A stretch of DNA of 6,776 bases from Chitinophagales bacterium (GCA_020631175.1 JAHDHT010000203.1:1-6776), one strand, 5' to 3'; positions 1-5,992 are shown, counted from the first letter of the stretch. Numbers and translations are program-made. Notes: generated by a model not told the origin, from the letters alone.

Positions 1-1103
1 CCATCGTCTACACCGCCTTCTCCAAAAACAAGTCGGGGAGTAGGGAAGTTACTGTTGAAAAAGCTGTTATCCGCACCGTTCACTCCATGCGCATCTACTT
101 CAATTTTATAATCAACCAAATCCGGATAACCGATTGACTCCAGATATGTTTTGTAATATGTTAAATGATAATAGCAATTCACATCTTCAAATCCTTCCTC
201 AGATCGGGTGTATTGAAAAACAGGATCGATCGTACTTGCAATTTGCGTCGCCGGTCCTTCTAATTCTTTGATAATACAAAATTCACTTTCCAGAAAAAAG
301 AATCCTAAATTATAAGTAACCGGAATTGTAACTTCTACAATTTCATTATTTAAAACTTCAACATCATTATCATTATCGTCTACATAGTCTCCACCATAAT
401 CTACTCCTGCTGTCGTTAAAGGATCAGGATTAAAAACAAAAGCCTGGGCTACACTGTCCACAACCTGAAAGTATGTATTATTATCTTTCACATAAAGCAC
501 CCGGAAATCAGATGAGTATATAACGGTCTCATTAAGGTGCGTACCTTCTTTTATCTGATCAAACTGAAGACAATATTCTAAATCTTTTTTTAATCCATCC
601 TTAAATAAAACAACTTCTGCATTAGACAATTCATAAACAGGATGATCAAGCGCATATGCATTTAATAATTCATCTGCATCAGGAAGGATCATGTCTTCAT
701 TTAATGTAGATAAATCATCGGTATTATCAAAAATAGCATAAACTACTCCTTTGCGACTAACATTTACCTTTATTGTGTTATTGTAAATACGTGTCGCATT
801 ATAATAAACCTGAAAGGTATAATGAGCTGCCAAACGACTTTCATTATAATGAGCTAATTCAACATCGATACCCGGTAATGCTAATTGCGGATTATTGCTA
901 ATCAATAATGATCGTATTTCTTCTTCCCAAAGATCAGACTGCTCATTCTGAAGCTCTATTTTATCGAATGAAGCATTCGTGGTTTTGGTGTATTGATAGT
1001 GCGTTTGATAATCCTCAGATACATGATTATGAGGTAAAACCTGAGCATTGACAGAAAGAGATATCCATCCAATAAGTAGGGAAAGTACAAGTATATAACG
1101 CAT
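1..1103 (-). CDS. Secreted fungalysin-like (M36-type) metallopeptidase-family protein, N-terminal part only
   Basis: I read an open frame from ATG at 1103 to the window edge: 367 codons without a stop, C-terminus missing. Residues 1-20 form a Sec signal peptide ending ...SVNA-Q. Residues about 80-135 resemble an FTP/PepSY-type propeptide. Two stretches match the pattern I know from Bacteroidota M36-like secreted proteins: VFNPDPLTTAGVDYGG with VDDNDND (223-247), and VDAHGVNGADNS followed by LVFGEGGVDD (336-367). In that family the zinc site HExxH follows within a few dozen residues of GGVDD, which is outside this window, so catalytic competence cannot be judged. Such proteins usually end in a T9SS sorting domain and are exported or anchored at the cell surface; that end is also not visible. 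The ATG lies one base after the TAA of the upstream yigZ-like gene (TAA-T-ATG), implying translational coupling and a shared transcript. Family assignment is by motif recall. Confidence 0.8.
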   Translation of the reverse strand, partial: MRYILVLSLLIGWISLSVNAQVLPHNHVSEDYQTHYQYTKTTNASFDKIELQNEQSDLWEEEIRSLLISNNPQLALPGIDVELAHYNESRLAAHYTFQVYYNATRIYNNTIKVNVSRKGVVYAIFDNTDDLSTLNEDMILPDADELLNAYALDHPVYELSNAEVVLFKDGLKKDLEYCLQFDQIKEGTHLNETVIYSSDFRVLYVKDNNTYFQVVDSVAQAFVFNPDPLTTAGVDYGGDYVDDNDNDVEVLNNEIVEVTIPVTYNLGFFFLESEFCIIKELEGPATQIASTIDPVFQYTRSEEGFEDVNCYYHLTYYKTYLESIGYPDLVDYKIEVDAHGVNGADNSFFNSNFPTPRLVFGEGGVDD

Positions 1104-1104
1104 A

Positions 1105-1731
1105 TTATTCAATCTTTTTGATTTTGATGCCTTCTTCATTTTCAAAAGCTGACTTAAATGTACTTAATTTATTGCTTCTGAAACGGACGGTAATTTGACA
1201 ATCCAGTTGAAAATCCTGTTGTAAAACTTCCAGCTCCAAACGCTTGATTTTGCTCATCACTTTGTTCATATTCGGATATTGAAAATGAATCAGCCAATCT
1301 TCTTTTATAAGGTCTTTAACGATCAAATTGTTCTCAATCGCATCTTTAGCCGACAATTTATAAGCTTCAATCAAACCGGGAACCCCAAGCAATGTACCAC
1401 CGAAATAGCGCACAACAACTATAAATACATTCGTTAAGCCATAAGAACGTATTTGTCCGAAAATTGGTTTACCCGCAGATCCAGAAGGTTCACCATCATC
1501 ATTTGTTCTATAATGATTATCACCTAAACCCAGCTTCCAGGCATAACAATAATGCCTCGATTTGGGATGTAATTCGCGAATACTTAATAAGTGTTTTTTA
1601 ATTTCAGTCTCCGAATCTACTCTGAAGGCATAAGCAATAAATCGGCTTCCTTTTGAACGGAAAATTCCTTCGCTTGCTTTAGAAAGCGTTAAAAATTCAT
1701 CATTGTTATGTGCTTCATTAGATTCTGACAT
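1105..1731 (-). CDS. yigZ: YigZ/IMPACT (UPF0029) family protein
   Basis: A 208-residue protein of the YigZ/IMPACT family, close to the roughly 204 residues of E. coli YigZ. Counting from an upstream GTG at 1740, the IMPACT domain covers about residues 22-135, with the signature pieces SRHYCYAW (61-68), NDDGEPSGSAGKPI (80-93) and VVVRYFGGTLLGVPG (108-122). A ferredoxin-like DUF1949 domain follows at about 147-208. Eukaryotic IMPACT/Yih1 modulates the eIF2-alpha kinase GCN2; the bacterial role is not settled, so no reaction is assigned. I prefer ATG at 1731 over GTG at 1740. The ATG sits one base after the TGA of the transporter gene (TGA-T-ATG), the same spacing as two other junctions in this run, whereas the GTG would overlap that gene by 8 bases and add only three residues. 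No Shine-Dalgarno site helps the choice. Confidence 0.92.
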   Translation of the reverse strand: MSESNEAHNNDEFLTLSKASEGIFRSKGSRFIAYAFRVDSETEIKKHLLSIRELHPKSRHYCYAWKLGLGDNHYRTNDDGEPSGSAGKPIFGQIRSYGLTNVFIVVVRYFGGTLLGVPGLIEAYKLSAKDAIENNLIVKDLIKEDWLIHFQYPNMNKVMSKIKRLELEVLQQDFQLDCQITVRFRSNKLSTFKSAFENEEGIKIKKIE

Positions 1732-1732
1732 A

Positions 1733-2593
1733 TCAGGCACCGTAGGTGATCAAAAATATAGCTAACAAAGATAAGCCAATGCCAATCGTATTTAACCGGC
1801 TTATCTTTTCATTTAAAAACATCCATGCAAGTAAAGCAGATAATGAAATAATTGAAACATTCACAATAGGGTAGACCATGCTGCTATTCCAATCCGGCAT
1901 TGCTAATGCTTTTAATAAAAAGTAAATGGAAAAATAATTAGGGATGCCTAAAAGTATTCCACCAATTAAATCGCGAAGTGTGAATGATAATTTTCCGGAG
2001 ATTAAACCGCCTGCTAAAATTACAAAACCAATTAATCCGGCTATTCCAAATAAGGAGATATTAAAAAGGTTAAACTCACTTTCCTGTAAAAGAGAAAGTT
2101 GCGCATAATTAATGAGTATTTCAATGATTCCGGAACATAGAAATACATAAGCAGGAATTAATAAGAGATTTTTATTAAATGTAATTTTTTCATCTTTTTT
2201 ACTCACTAGAAAGACAGCTGCAATGGCTATTAAAATACCTAAGATTTTTAAAGCAGTTGCCTGTTCTCCAAAAAGAAAAAATGCGGCAGTAACAGATAAT
2301 GCAATAGACATTTTACTTACCACAGAACCAACCGTTACGCCGAAATATTTTACGGTCATTCCAATAGCAAAAAAACCGCTGATAAATAAAACACCCAGAA
2401 TTGCAGCAACAGGAAACCAGCTTGTAGATACAACAGACGTAGAGGGTAGGGTGCCATCTAAAATTGATCCGCAAATAACGCATACAATATAGTTCACAAC
2501 AATAGCCTGAAAGGTTTGCACTTTATAATTACCAAACAATTTGAACAGTAGTGCTAACCAGGTTGAACATATTACCGATAAAAGAATCGCCAT
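1733..2593 (-). CDS. EamA/DMT-family inner-membrane transporter
   Basis: A 286-residue, strongly hydrophobic protein with about ten membrane helices, in two halves (roughly residues 3-131 and 146-285). This is the duplicated EamA layout of the drug/metabolite transporter superfamily. Each half ends in the usual way: a glycine-rich helix pair after a short FGEQ (about 108-111) or LNEKIS (about 261-266) motif, then a final helix (LGILIAIAAVFLV; GIGLSLLAIFLITYG). It should lie in the inner membrane and move a small metabolite. Substrates in this superfamily are diverse, and nothing here points to one. The start ATG at 2593 is 27 bases after the stop of the HEAT-like gene, and the TGA stop is one base from the yigZ-like ATG, so it sits inside the minus-strand transcription unit. 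The open plus-strand frame covering 2223-2492 is only its antisense shadow. Confidence 0.9.
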   Translation of the reverse strand: MAILLSVICSTWLALLFKLFGNYKVQTFQAIVVNYIVCVICGSILDGTLPSTSVVSTSWFPVAAILGVLFISGFFAIGMTVKYFGVTVGSVVSKMSIALSVTAAFFLFGEQATALKILGILIAIAAVFLVSKKDEKITFNKNLLLIPAYVFLCSGIIEILINYAQLSLLQESEFNLFNISLFGIAGLIGFVILAGGLISGKLSFTLRDLIGGILLGIPNYFSIYFLLKALAMPDWNSSMVYPIVNVSIISLSALLAWMFLNEKISRLNTIGIGLSLLAIFLITYGA

Positions 2594-2620
2594 AGGCTGC
2601 GAAAATAGAACAAATAATGT

Positions 2621-3151
2621 TTATTGATCAATGCTCTTAAGAATATCTCTGGCTCTTACTTTAAATGCAGAAGTGTTTTTATCCATCTGATCTTTAAGAA
2701 TCTCGCTCAACTCATAACGAAGATCAGGATATAAGCTAATCAACGGACGAATTATAACTAAAGAATTGGCTTTTACAGCGACATCAATTTCAGCATCCAT
2801 GATAAACTGAATACATTTTTCAAACAATCGACCATGCACATCTTCATCGTCGGGAATTTGCAGTTTAGTTATCATACGGGTGCTATGCCTTAAAACAGGA
2901 TTCCTGCTCGCCGTTTCAACTAAATTTAAAATTCTATGAAAATATTGCTGCCCTTTTGCAGGATGTTTTTCAATGTAATTATCCAATACATAAGCCGTTC
3001 TTCGACTTATGGGTTCTTCATCAGATTCTATATATTCAAAACAACGTTCTATTCTTGATTTCGACTTAGAAATCCATTCCATCCATTCAAGAATACGTGT
3101 TTTATGTACCCATTTTCCGGATAGTTCTTCCTCAAAAAGTTGCTTTGTCAT
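2621..3151 (-). CDS. Small all-helical HEAT-like protein of unknown function
   Basis: A 176-residue soluble protein with no signal peptide or membrane segment. The sequence is almost entirely predictable amphipathic helix, in pairs resembling degenerate HEAT/ARM repeats: RRTAYVLDNYIEKHP (about 50-64), a middle pair around NPVLRHSTRMITKL (84-97), DVAVKANSLVIIRPLISLYPDL (start about 123), and SAFKVRARDILKSI near the C-terminus. Proteins of this size and pattern are common and uncharacterised in Bacteroidota, and I recall some being labelled adenylosuccinate lyase without justification; no lyase signature is visible here. HEAT-like folds usually bind proteins or nucleic acids, so a binding role is a guess. 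The ATG lies one base after the TAA of the lamin-tail gene (TAA-A-ATG), which supports both the start and co-expression. The real function is unknown. Confidence 0.85.
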   Translation of the reverse strand: MTKQLFEEELSGKWVHKTRILEWMEWISKSKSRIERCFEYIESDEEPISRRTAYVLDNYIEKHPAKGQQYFHRILNLVETASRNPVLRHSTRMITKLQIPDDEDVHGRLFEKCIQFIMDAEIDVAVKANSLVIIRPLISLYPDLRYELSEILKDQMDKNTSAFKVRARDILKSIDQ

Positions 3152-3152
3152 T

Positions 3153-4334
3153 TTACAGTTTAATAAATCTTCTGAATTGACCGGTCTCGTTACGAATAAT
3201 ATATATCCCGGGATTCAGAGACGACAATGAAAAAGTTGAATTTATTGCACTGGTAAAATGAATAATTTTCCCCGAAAGATCAAATACATTTATGTTTTTT
3301 CCGGAAGGATTTATTATCTGTAAATAATCCTGCGTTTGAATGATATTAAAATCCTGATTTAGATAAGTTTCTATTGAAACAGGAGTATTGTCTGCATTAA
3401 AAGTATGTGTTGAAATTTCAAATGCGCCTGTTCCGTTTGGTTTTCGGGCATAAGATAAATTCAAACTCTGTTGGCCAAAAACAACCTGATCTATAACAGA
3501 TCCATTTTCATGACTTAAAATTATTTCTTCACCGAATGAAGACAATCTGAAATTACTATGAATTCCAAATTGATGAACATCTGTATCTGCCCACACAATT
3601 AAAAATCCATTCGGTTCTATTTCAGCATCAGCCGGAAATGCCCATTTACGTTTCACTAATAAAGTATCCGATAAATAGTAACCACTTAGGCGCACCGTTT
3701 GATTGGTGTTATTATAAATTTCTATCCAGTCCGGATATCCTCCATTAGGCTCAGCAATACCACTTGCAGAATCACTTTCCGCCATAAACTCATTTATCAC
3801 TAAATCGAAAGTGCCTACCGGGTCTTGTCTTTCTATATCATTAGAAGCTTTTTGTGTTTGAAAAGTAAATTCAAAATCTCCGGTTCCATTTGGCATTCGG
3901 GCAGCAGAAACAGAAGTGAATTGTTCAGGAAAAACATATTGATCTAAAACGGTACCATTAGGGGCTGAAAGAATTAATTCTTCTCCTTCCTTAGCCAAAT
4001 TGAAATTACTATGAATTCCTTTGGTATCCGTGATATCTCCATCACACCAAATCACCAGATAACTGTTCGGATTAATAATTGTTCCTGCCGGAAACTCCCA
4101 TTTTCCGGGATCAGGAATTGAGTCTGATAGCATATACCCGGTTAAAAGAATCGGATTCGAAGTGGTGTTATAAATTTCTACCCAATCGGCATAACCACCA
4201 TTGCTGTCTGATAATCCGCTTAATGAATCATTAGAAGCCATAAATTCATTAATGACTAAATCTCCCGGATCCGTTTGAGCATTTGCTATTAAAAATGCAA
4301 AAAGAAAAATAGTTAAACTCGCTACACGTAACAT
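3153..4334 (-). CDS. Secreted protein with two lamin-tail domains and a T9SS C-terminal sorting domain
   Basis: A 393-residue exported protein. Residues 1-19 are a Sec signal peptide (hydrophobic core, cleavage near ANA-QTDPG). Two lamin-tail domains follow, at about 24-163 and 176-313. They are clear duplicates with a period of 151-152 residues: DLVINEFMA opens both, and DWVEIYN/DWIEIYN, FP-A, GIHSNF, GEE-ILS and ARMPNGTG/ARKPNGTG recur in order. At DNA level the copies still share an identical 19-bp segment (3548-3566 and 4001-4019). Residues about 328-393 look like a short type A T9SS sorting domain: INPSGKNINVFDLSGKII, then LNPGIYIIRNE and a basic FRRFIKL end. The protein is therefore expected to cross the outer membrane and be released or attached to the surface. 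Bacterial lamin-tail domains often accompany surface nucleases, phosphatases or adhesins, but no enzyme domain is present, so a binding or structural role is inferred. It starts 48 bases after the radical SAM gene. Confidence 0.9.
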   Translation of the reverse strand: MLRVASLTIFLFAFLIANAQTDPGDLVINEFMASNDSLSGLSDSNGGYADWVEIYNTTSNPILLTGYMLSDSIPDPGKWEFPAGTIINPNSYLVIWCDGDITDTKGIHSNFNLAKEGEELILSAPNGTVLDQYVFPEQFTSVSAARMPNGTGDFEFTFQTQKASNDIERQDPVGTFDLVINEFMAESDSASGIAEPNGGYPDWIEIYNNTNQTVRLSGYYLSDTLLVKRKWAFPADAEIEPNGFLIVWADTDVHQFGIHSNFRLSSFGEEIILSHENGSVIDQVVFGQQSLNLSYARKPNGTGAFEISTHTFNADNTPVSIETYLNQDFNIIQTQDYLQIINPSGKNINVFDLSGKIIHFTSAINSTFSLSSLNPGIYIIRNETGQFRRFIKL

Positions 4335-4371
4335 TCGGATAACAATTTATTAAAATCTCATTAACCTCCAC

Positions 4372-4390
4372 TGTTTTAATTTCTAAAACA
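4372..4390 (-). repeat. Weak AT-rich hairpin over the radical SAM stop codon
   Basis: Perfect 7-bp inverted repeat TGTTTTA-N5-TAAAACA that includes the TAG stop of the radical SAM gene. The stem is nearly all A-T and no T-run follows on the minus strand, so it is a poor intrinsic terminator. At most it could attenuate transcription or protect an mRNA end between the radical SAM and lamin-tail genes. Confidence 0.25.
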
Positions 4391-5453
4391 TTGTTAGCTG
4401 ACCATTTTTTCCCGGTCTTTTAAACGCTTCCAAATTATAAGGCGGAATTGATTTTGCCGAAGAGAAGTACTTTTTATAAGATATACCAAACATTTGCCTT
4501 ACTTGTTCAGCCATCGGACCTTTACCGCGCATGCGTACACCAAATCTTGACTCATTTAATTTGCCTTCATGGGTTGACTTGATATTATTGAGCACCCTGT
4601 CTGCTTTTAATGGAAATGCCTTGCGAATCCATGCCTCGAAAATGGCCGGAAGTACGCCATTTAATCGAACCATAGTATAAGCAGCTGTTCTCGCTCCGGC
4701 TGCAGCTGCGCTCTTCAACAATTCAGGAAGCTCATAATCATTCAATCCTGGAATTATTGGTGCTGTCATCACATTAACCGGAATATTGGCTTTACTTAAG
4801 GTTTCAATCACTTTCAATCTCGCTTTCCCACTGGCAGTTCTTGGCTCTAACTTCCGTCTCAAAGCTTCATTCAAGGTGGTTAGTGATATACTCACATGCA
4901 CCAATTGATCTTCATTTAAAGATTTCAATAAATCCAGATCCCTTAGAATCAAAGCATTTTTAGTAATGATTCCAACCGGATGTCGACAATCATCAAATAC
5001 TTCCAATAAGGATCTGGTCAGTCGATACTTGCGTTCAAGCGGCTGATAACAATCCGTATTGCCTGATAAAACAATTGTATTGGGCTTCCAATTTGGGTTC
5101 GCCAGTTCATTTCTTAACAAAGCCGCAGCTTCAGGCTTAACTATAATCTTACTTTCAAAATCCTTTCCGGCGCTATATCCCCAATAAAAATGAGCATTAC
5201 GGGCATAACAGTAGGCGCAACCATGCTCACATCCCTGATAAGGATTGAGTGAATACATCATCCCTAAATCTGGTGAATCAACCTTATTGATAATCTTTTT
5301 CGGATAATCAATAACGATTTCCGTTCTCAATTCCTCTTCATCATAAGTGTCAATACCCTCATGGTGCTCTTGCACCGTATGCTGATGATGAAAAGGGTTT
5401 TGCGGATTATGTTGCGCACCTCTACCTTTATGAAACGCTTTTTTTTGATCCAT
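4383..5453 (-). CDS. PA0069-family radical SAM protein
   Basis: A 356-residue radical SAM protein. The cluster-binding motif is C75-EHG-C79-AY-C82 (CxxxCxxC), inside LNPYQGCEHGCAYCYARN, which is the hallmark of the PA0069/Rv2578c group, itself related to the spore photoproduct lyase-like proteins. Downstream are SGNTDCYQPLE (130-140), a typical strand motif of this group, VSISLTTLNEALRRKLEPR (187-205), the APIIPGLND motif (231-239) and RMRGKGPMAEQ (308-318). The N-terminal 45 residues are polar and histidine-rich (H22, H23, H25, H30, H31). The enzyme should carry a [4Fe-4S] cluster and cleave S-adenosylmethionine; its substrate is not known to me. From memory only, the mycobacterial homologue Rv2578c has been listed among DNA-damage-responsive genes, which would fit an SPL-like role. 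It heads the minus-strand gene run and starts at ATG 5453 without a Shine-Dalgarno site. Confidence 0.93.
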   Translation of the reverse strand: MDQKKAFHKGRGAQHNPQNPFHHQHTVQEHHEGIDTYDEEELRTEIVIDYPKKIINKVDSPDLGMMYSLNPYQGCEHGCAYCYARNAHFYWGYSAGKDFESKIIVKPEAAALLRNELANPNWKPNTIVLSGNTDCYQPLERKYRLTRSLLEVFDDCRHPVGIITKNALILRDLDLLKSLNEDQLVHVSISLTTLNEALRRKLEPRTASGKARLKVIETLSKANIPVNVMTAPIIPGLNDYELPELLKSAAAAGARTAAYTMVRLNGVLPAIFEAWIRKAFPLKADRVLNNIKSTHEGKLNESRFGVRMRGKGPMAEQVRQMFGISYKKYFSSAKSIPPYNLEAFKRPGKNGQLTMF

Positions 5454-5478
5454 AATTAAATTAAAGGCAGGAGTACAA

Positions 5479-5517
5479 TGTTCTATTAAAAGTAGAACAG
5501 AATGTAAATATAGAACA
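5479..5517. promoter_or_regulatory. Operator-like TGTTCTA / TAGAACA sites upstream of the radical SAM gene
   Basis: TGTTCTA (5479-5485) and TAGAACA (5493-5499) form a perfect 7-bp inverted repeat with a 7-base spacer. A third copy, TAGAACA, lies at 5511-5517, 18 bases from the second. The dyad is centred about 36 bases before the ATG, and the third copy overlaps the proposed -7 box, a position suited to a repressor. The regulator is unknown. The GTTC/GAAC half-sites recall SOS-type boxes, but the order and spacing match neither the GAAC-N4-GTTC nor the GTTC-N7-GTTC LexA pattern, so a LexA link is speculation. Confidence 0.45.
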
Positions 5518-5547
5518 AATCTTTAATCCTGGAAATTTTATAGCAAA
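5516..5547 (-). promoter_or_regulatory. Probable promoter of the radical SAM operon
   Basis: On the minus strand, TTTG (5547-5544) is followed after 20 bases by AAGATTTG (5523-5516), one mismatch from the Bacteroidota -7 box TAnnTTTG and with close to its usual -33 spacing. Transcription would begin near 5510, giving an untranslated leader of about 57 bases that contains the TGTTCTA/TAGAACA dyad. It lies back to back with the SRP RNA promoter. Confidence 0.45.
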
Positions 5548-5596
5548 TTTTAACAAAATAAGCATCCTGAATCAAGGTTTAGATGATGAGAATGAC

Positions 5597-5604
5597 TATC
5601 TTTG
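5597..5604 (+). promoter_or_regulatory. SRP RNA promoter -7 box
   Basis: TATCTTTG is an exact match to the Bacteroidota housekeeping -7 consensus TAnnTTTG. It ends 5 bases before the first paired base of the SRP RNA (5610), which is the right distance for transcription to start at the mature 5' end. The -33 region (around 5575-5581, AAGGTTTA) is only a partial match. Confidence 0.8.
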
Positions 5605-5609
5605 CAGCT

Positions 5610-5703
5610 GGCAAGTCTTATACGACCAGCTCCTGTTGAACTCCCCCAGGCGCGGAAGCGAGCAAGGGTAAATGGTTGAGCGGTGCGATGTAAGTAACTT
5701 GCC
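5610..5703 (+). ncRNA. ffs: Signal recognition particle RNA, small bacterial (4.5S) type
   Basis: The RNA of the signal recognition particle, which binds Ffh and FtsY to target nascent membrane and secreted proteins. The conserved apical Ffh-binding domain is complete: GGAA tetraloop (5654-5657) closed by CGC/GCG, an asymmetric internal loop CAGG (5647-5650) against AGCA (5661-5664), then CCC/GGG (5644-5646 with 5666-5668). Further pairings are AAC with GTT (5639-5641, 5675-5677), GCTC with GAGC (5629-5632, 5678-5681) and ACC with GGT (5625-5627, 5682-5684). The closing stem is GGCAAGT with ACTTGCC (5610-5616, 5697-5703), extended by CTTA with TAAG (5617-5620, 5691-5694). There is no Alu domain, as expected for the short form. 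Sequence around CTCCCCCAGG and GCGGTGCGATGTAAG is typical of Bacteroidota. The ends are inferred from the fold and could be off by a few bases. Confidence 0.95.
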
Positions 5704-5724
5704 TTTTTTTATTTCTTTTTTTTT
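5697..5724 (+). terminator. Intrinsic terminator of the SRP RNA gene
   Basis: The closing stem of the SRP RNA itself (ending ACTTGCC at 5703) is followed at once by seven T, then ATTTC and nine more T (5704-5724). A GC-containing stem plus a long T-tract is a standard rho-independent terminator, with the mature RNA's terminal helix used as the stem. Confidence 0.8.
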
Positions 5725-5755
5725 GAAAGGATAGATTTCAGCTCCGTAAGATTCA

Positions 5756-5929
5756 GCACCCTCGCTTTTCATTCCAACGCACTAAATCCTCAGGCACAAC
5801 ACTGCAAATTTTATTAGTCTTCCCGCTGGTCAGCCCGCATAAAATAGCATTGTTGGCATTCGGCTTTAGAGGGTTTCCATTACAATCGAGCTTATTTTGC
5901 AAGTGCCGGCTTCTATCAAAGTTTCTTAA
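5756..5929 (-). other. Coding-like open stretch without a start codon; possible gene remnant or conserved element
   Basis: Between stops at 5930-5932 and 5753-5755 the minus strand stays open for 58 codons with a varied, protein-like composition, including NFDRSRHL, LDCNGNP, NNAILCGLTSGKTNK and VVPEDLVRWNEKRG. There is no ATG in frame. GC is about 44 percent, higher than I would expect from the neighbouring genes by eye. One base out of frame, an ATG at 5772 opens a second frame that runs antisense through the SRP RNA to 5596, so a single frameshift would join the two. I do not recognise a protein family. It could be a decayed gene tail, a repeat element or an RNA; the evidence does not decide. 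Confidence 0.3.
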
Positions 5930-5950
5930 TTAACGAATTAACATTCTGTG

Positions 5951-5970
5951 GAAGATTACTATCAATCTTC
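5951..5970. repeat. Perfect 7-bp inverted repeat upstream of the transaldolase gene
   Basis: GAAGATT-ACTATC-AATCTTC: 7-bp arms with a 6-base loop, centred about 46 bases before the transaldolase ATG. No T-run follows on either strand, so it is not a terminator. The position suits an operator or an mRNA leader hairpin; which one depends on where transcription begins. Confidence 0.4.
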
Positions 5971-5984
5971 ACCGCTGCTTGACT

Positions 5985-5992
5985 TTTCTTTG
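5985..5992 (+). promoter_or_regulatory. Weak candidate -7 box for the transaldolase gene
   Basis: TTTCTTTG differs from TAnnTTTG by one base and is followed by CA, as is the SRP RNA box. It would place the transcript start only about 8-10 bases before the ATG, giving a nearly leaderless mRNA. No good -33 element is seen, so this is a tentative call. Confidence 0.25.

Noticed and set aside
2223..2492. Plus-strand open frame of 89 codons inside the transporter gene
   Set aside because: It lies wholly antisense to a clear membrane transporter and has no family resemblance; it is a shadow frame.
3009..3230. Plus-strand open frame of 73 codons across the lamin-tail/HEAT-like junction
   Set aside because: It is antisense to two well-supported genes, with low-complexity serine-rich translation and no start context.
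4335..4382. Possible terminator and separate promoter between the radical SAM and lamin-tail genes
   Set aside because: The only dyad is AT-rich without a T-run, and no TAnnTTTG box is visible on the minus strand in the gap, so neither is claimed.
5596..5772. Minus-strand 58-codon frame with an ATG, antisense to the SRP RNA
   Set aside because: Most of its sequence is explained by the complement of the conserved SRP RNA core and its terminator (the lysine-rich middle comes from the T-tract), so it is not called a gene.
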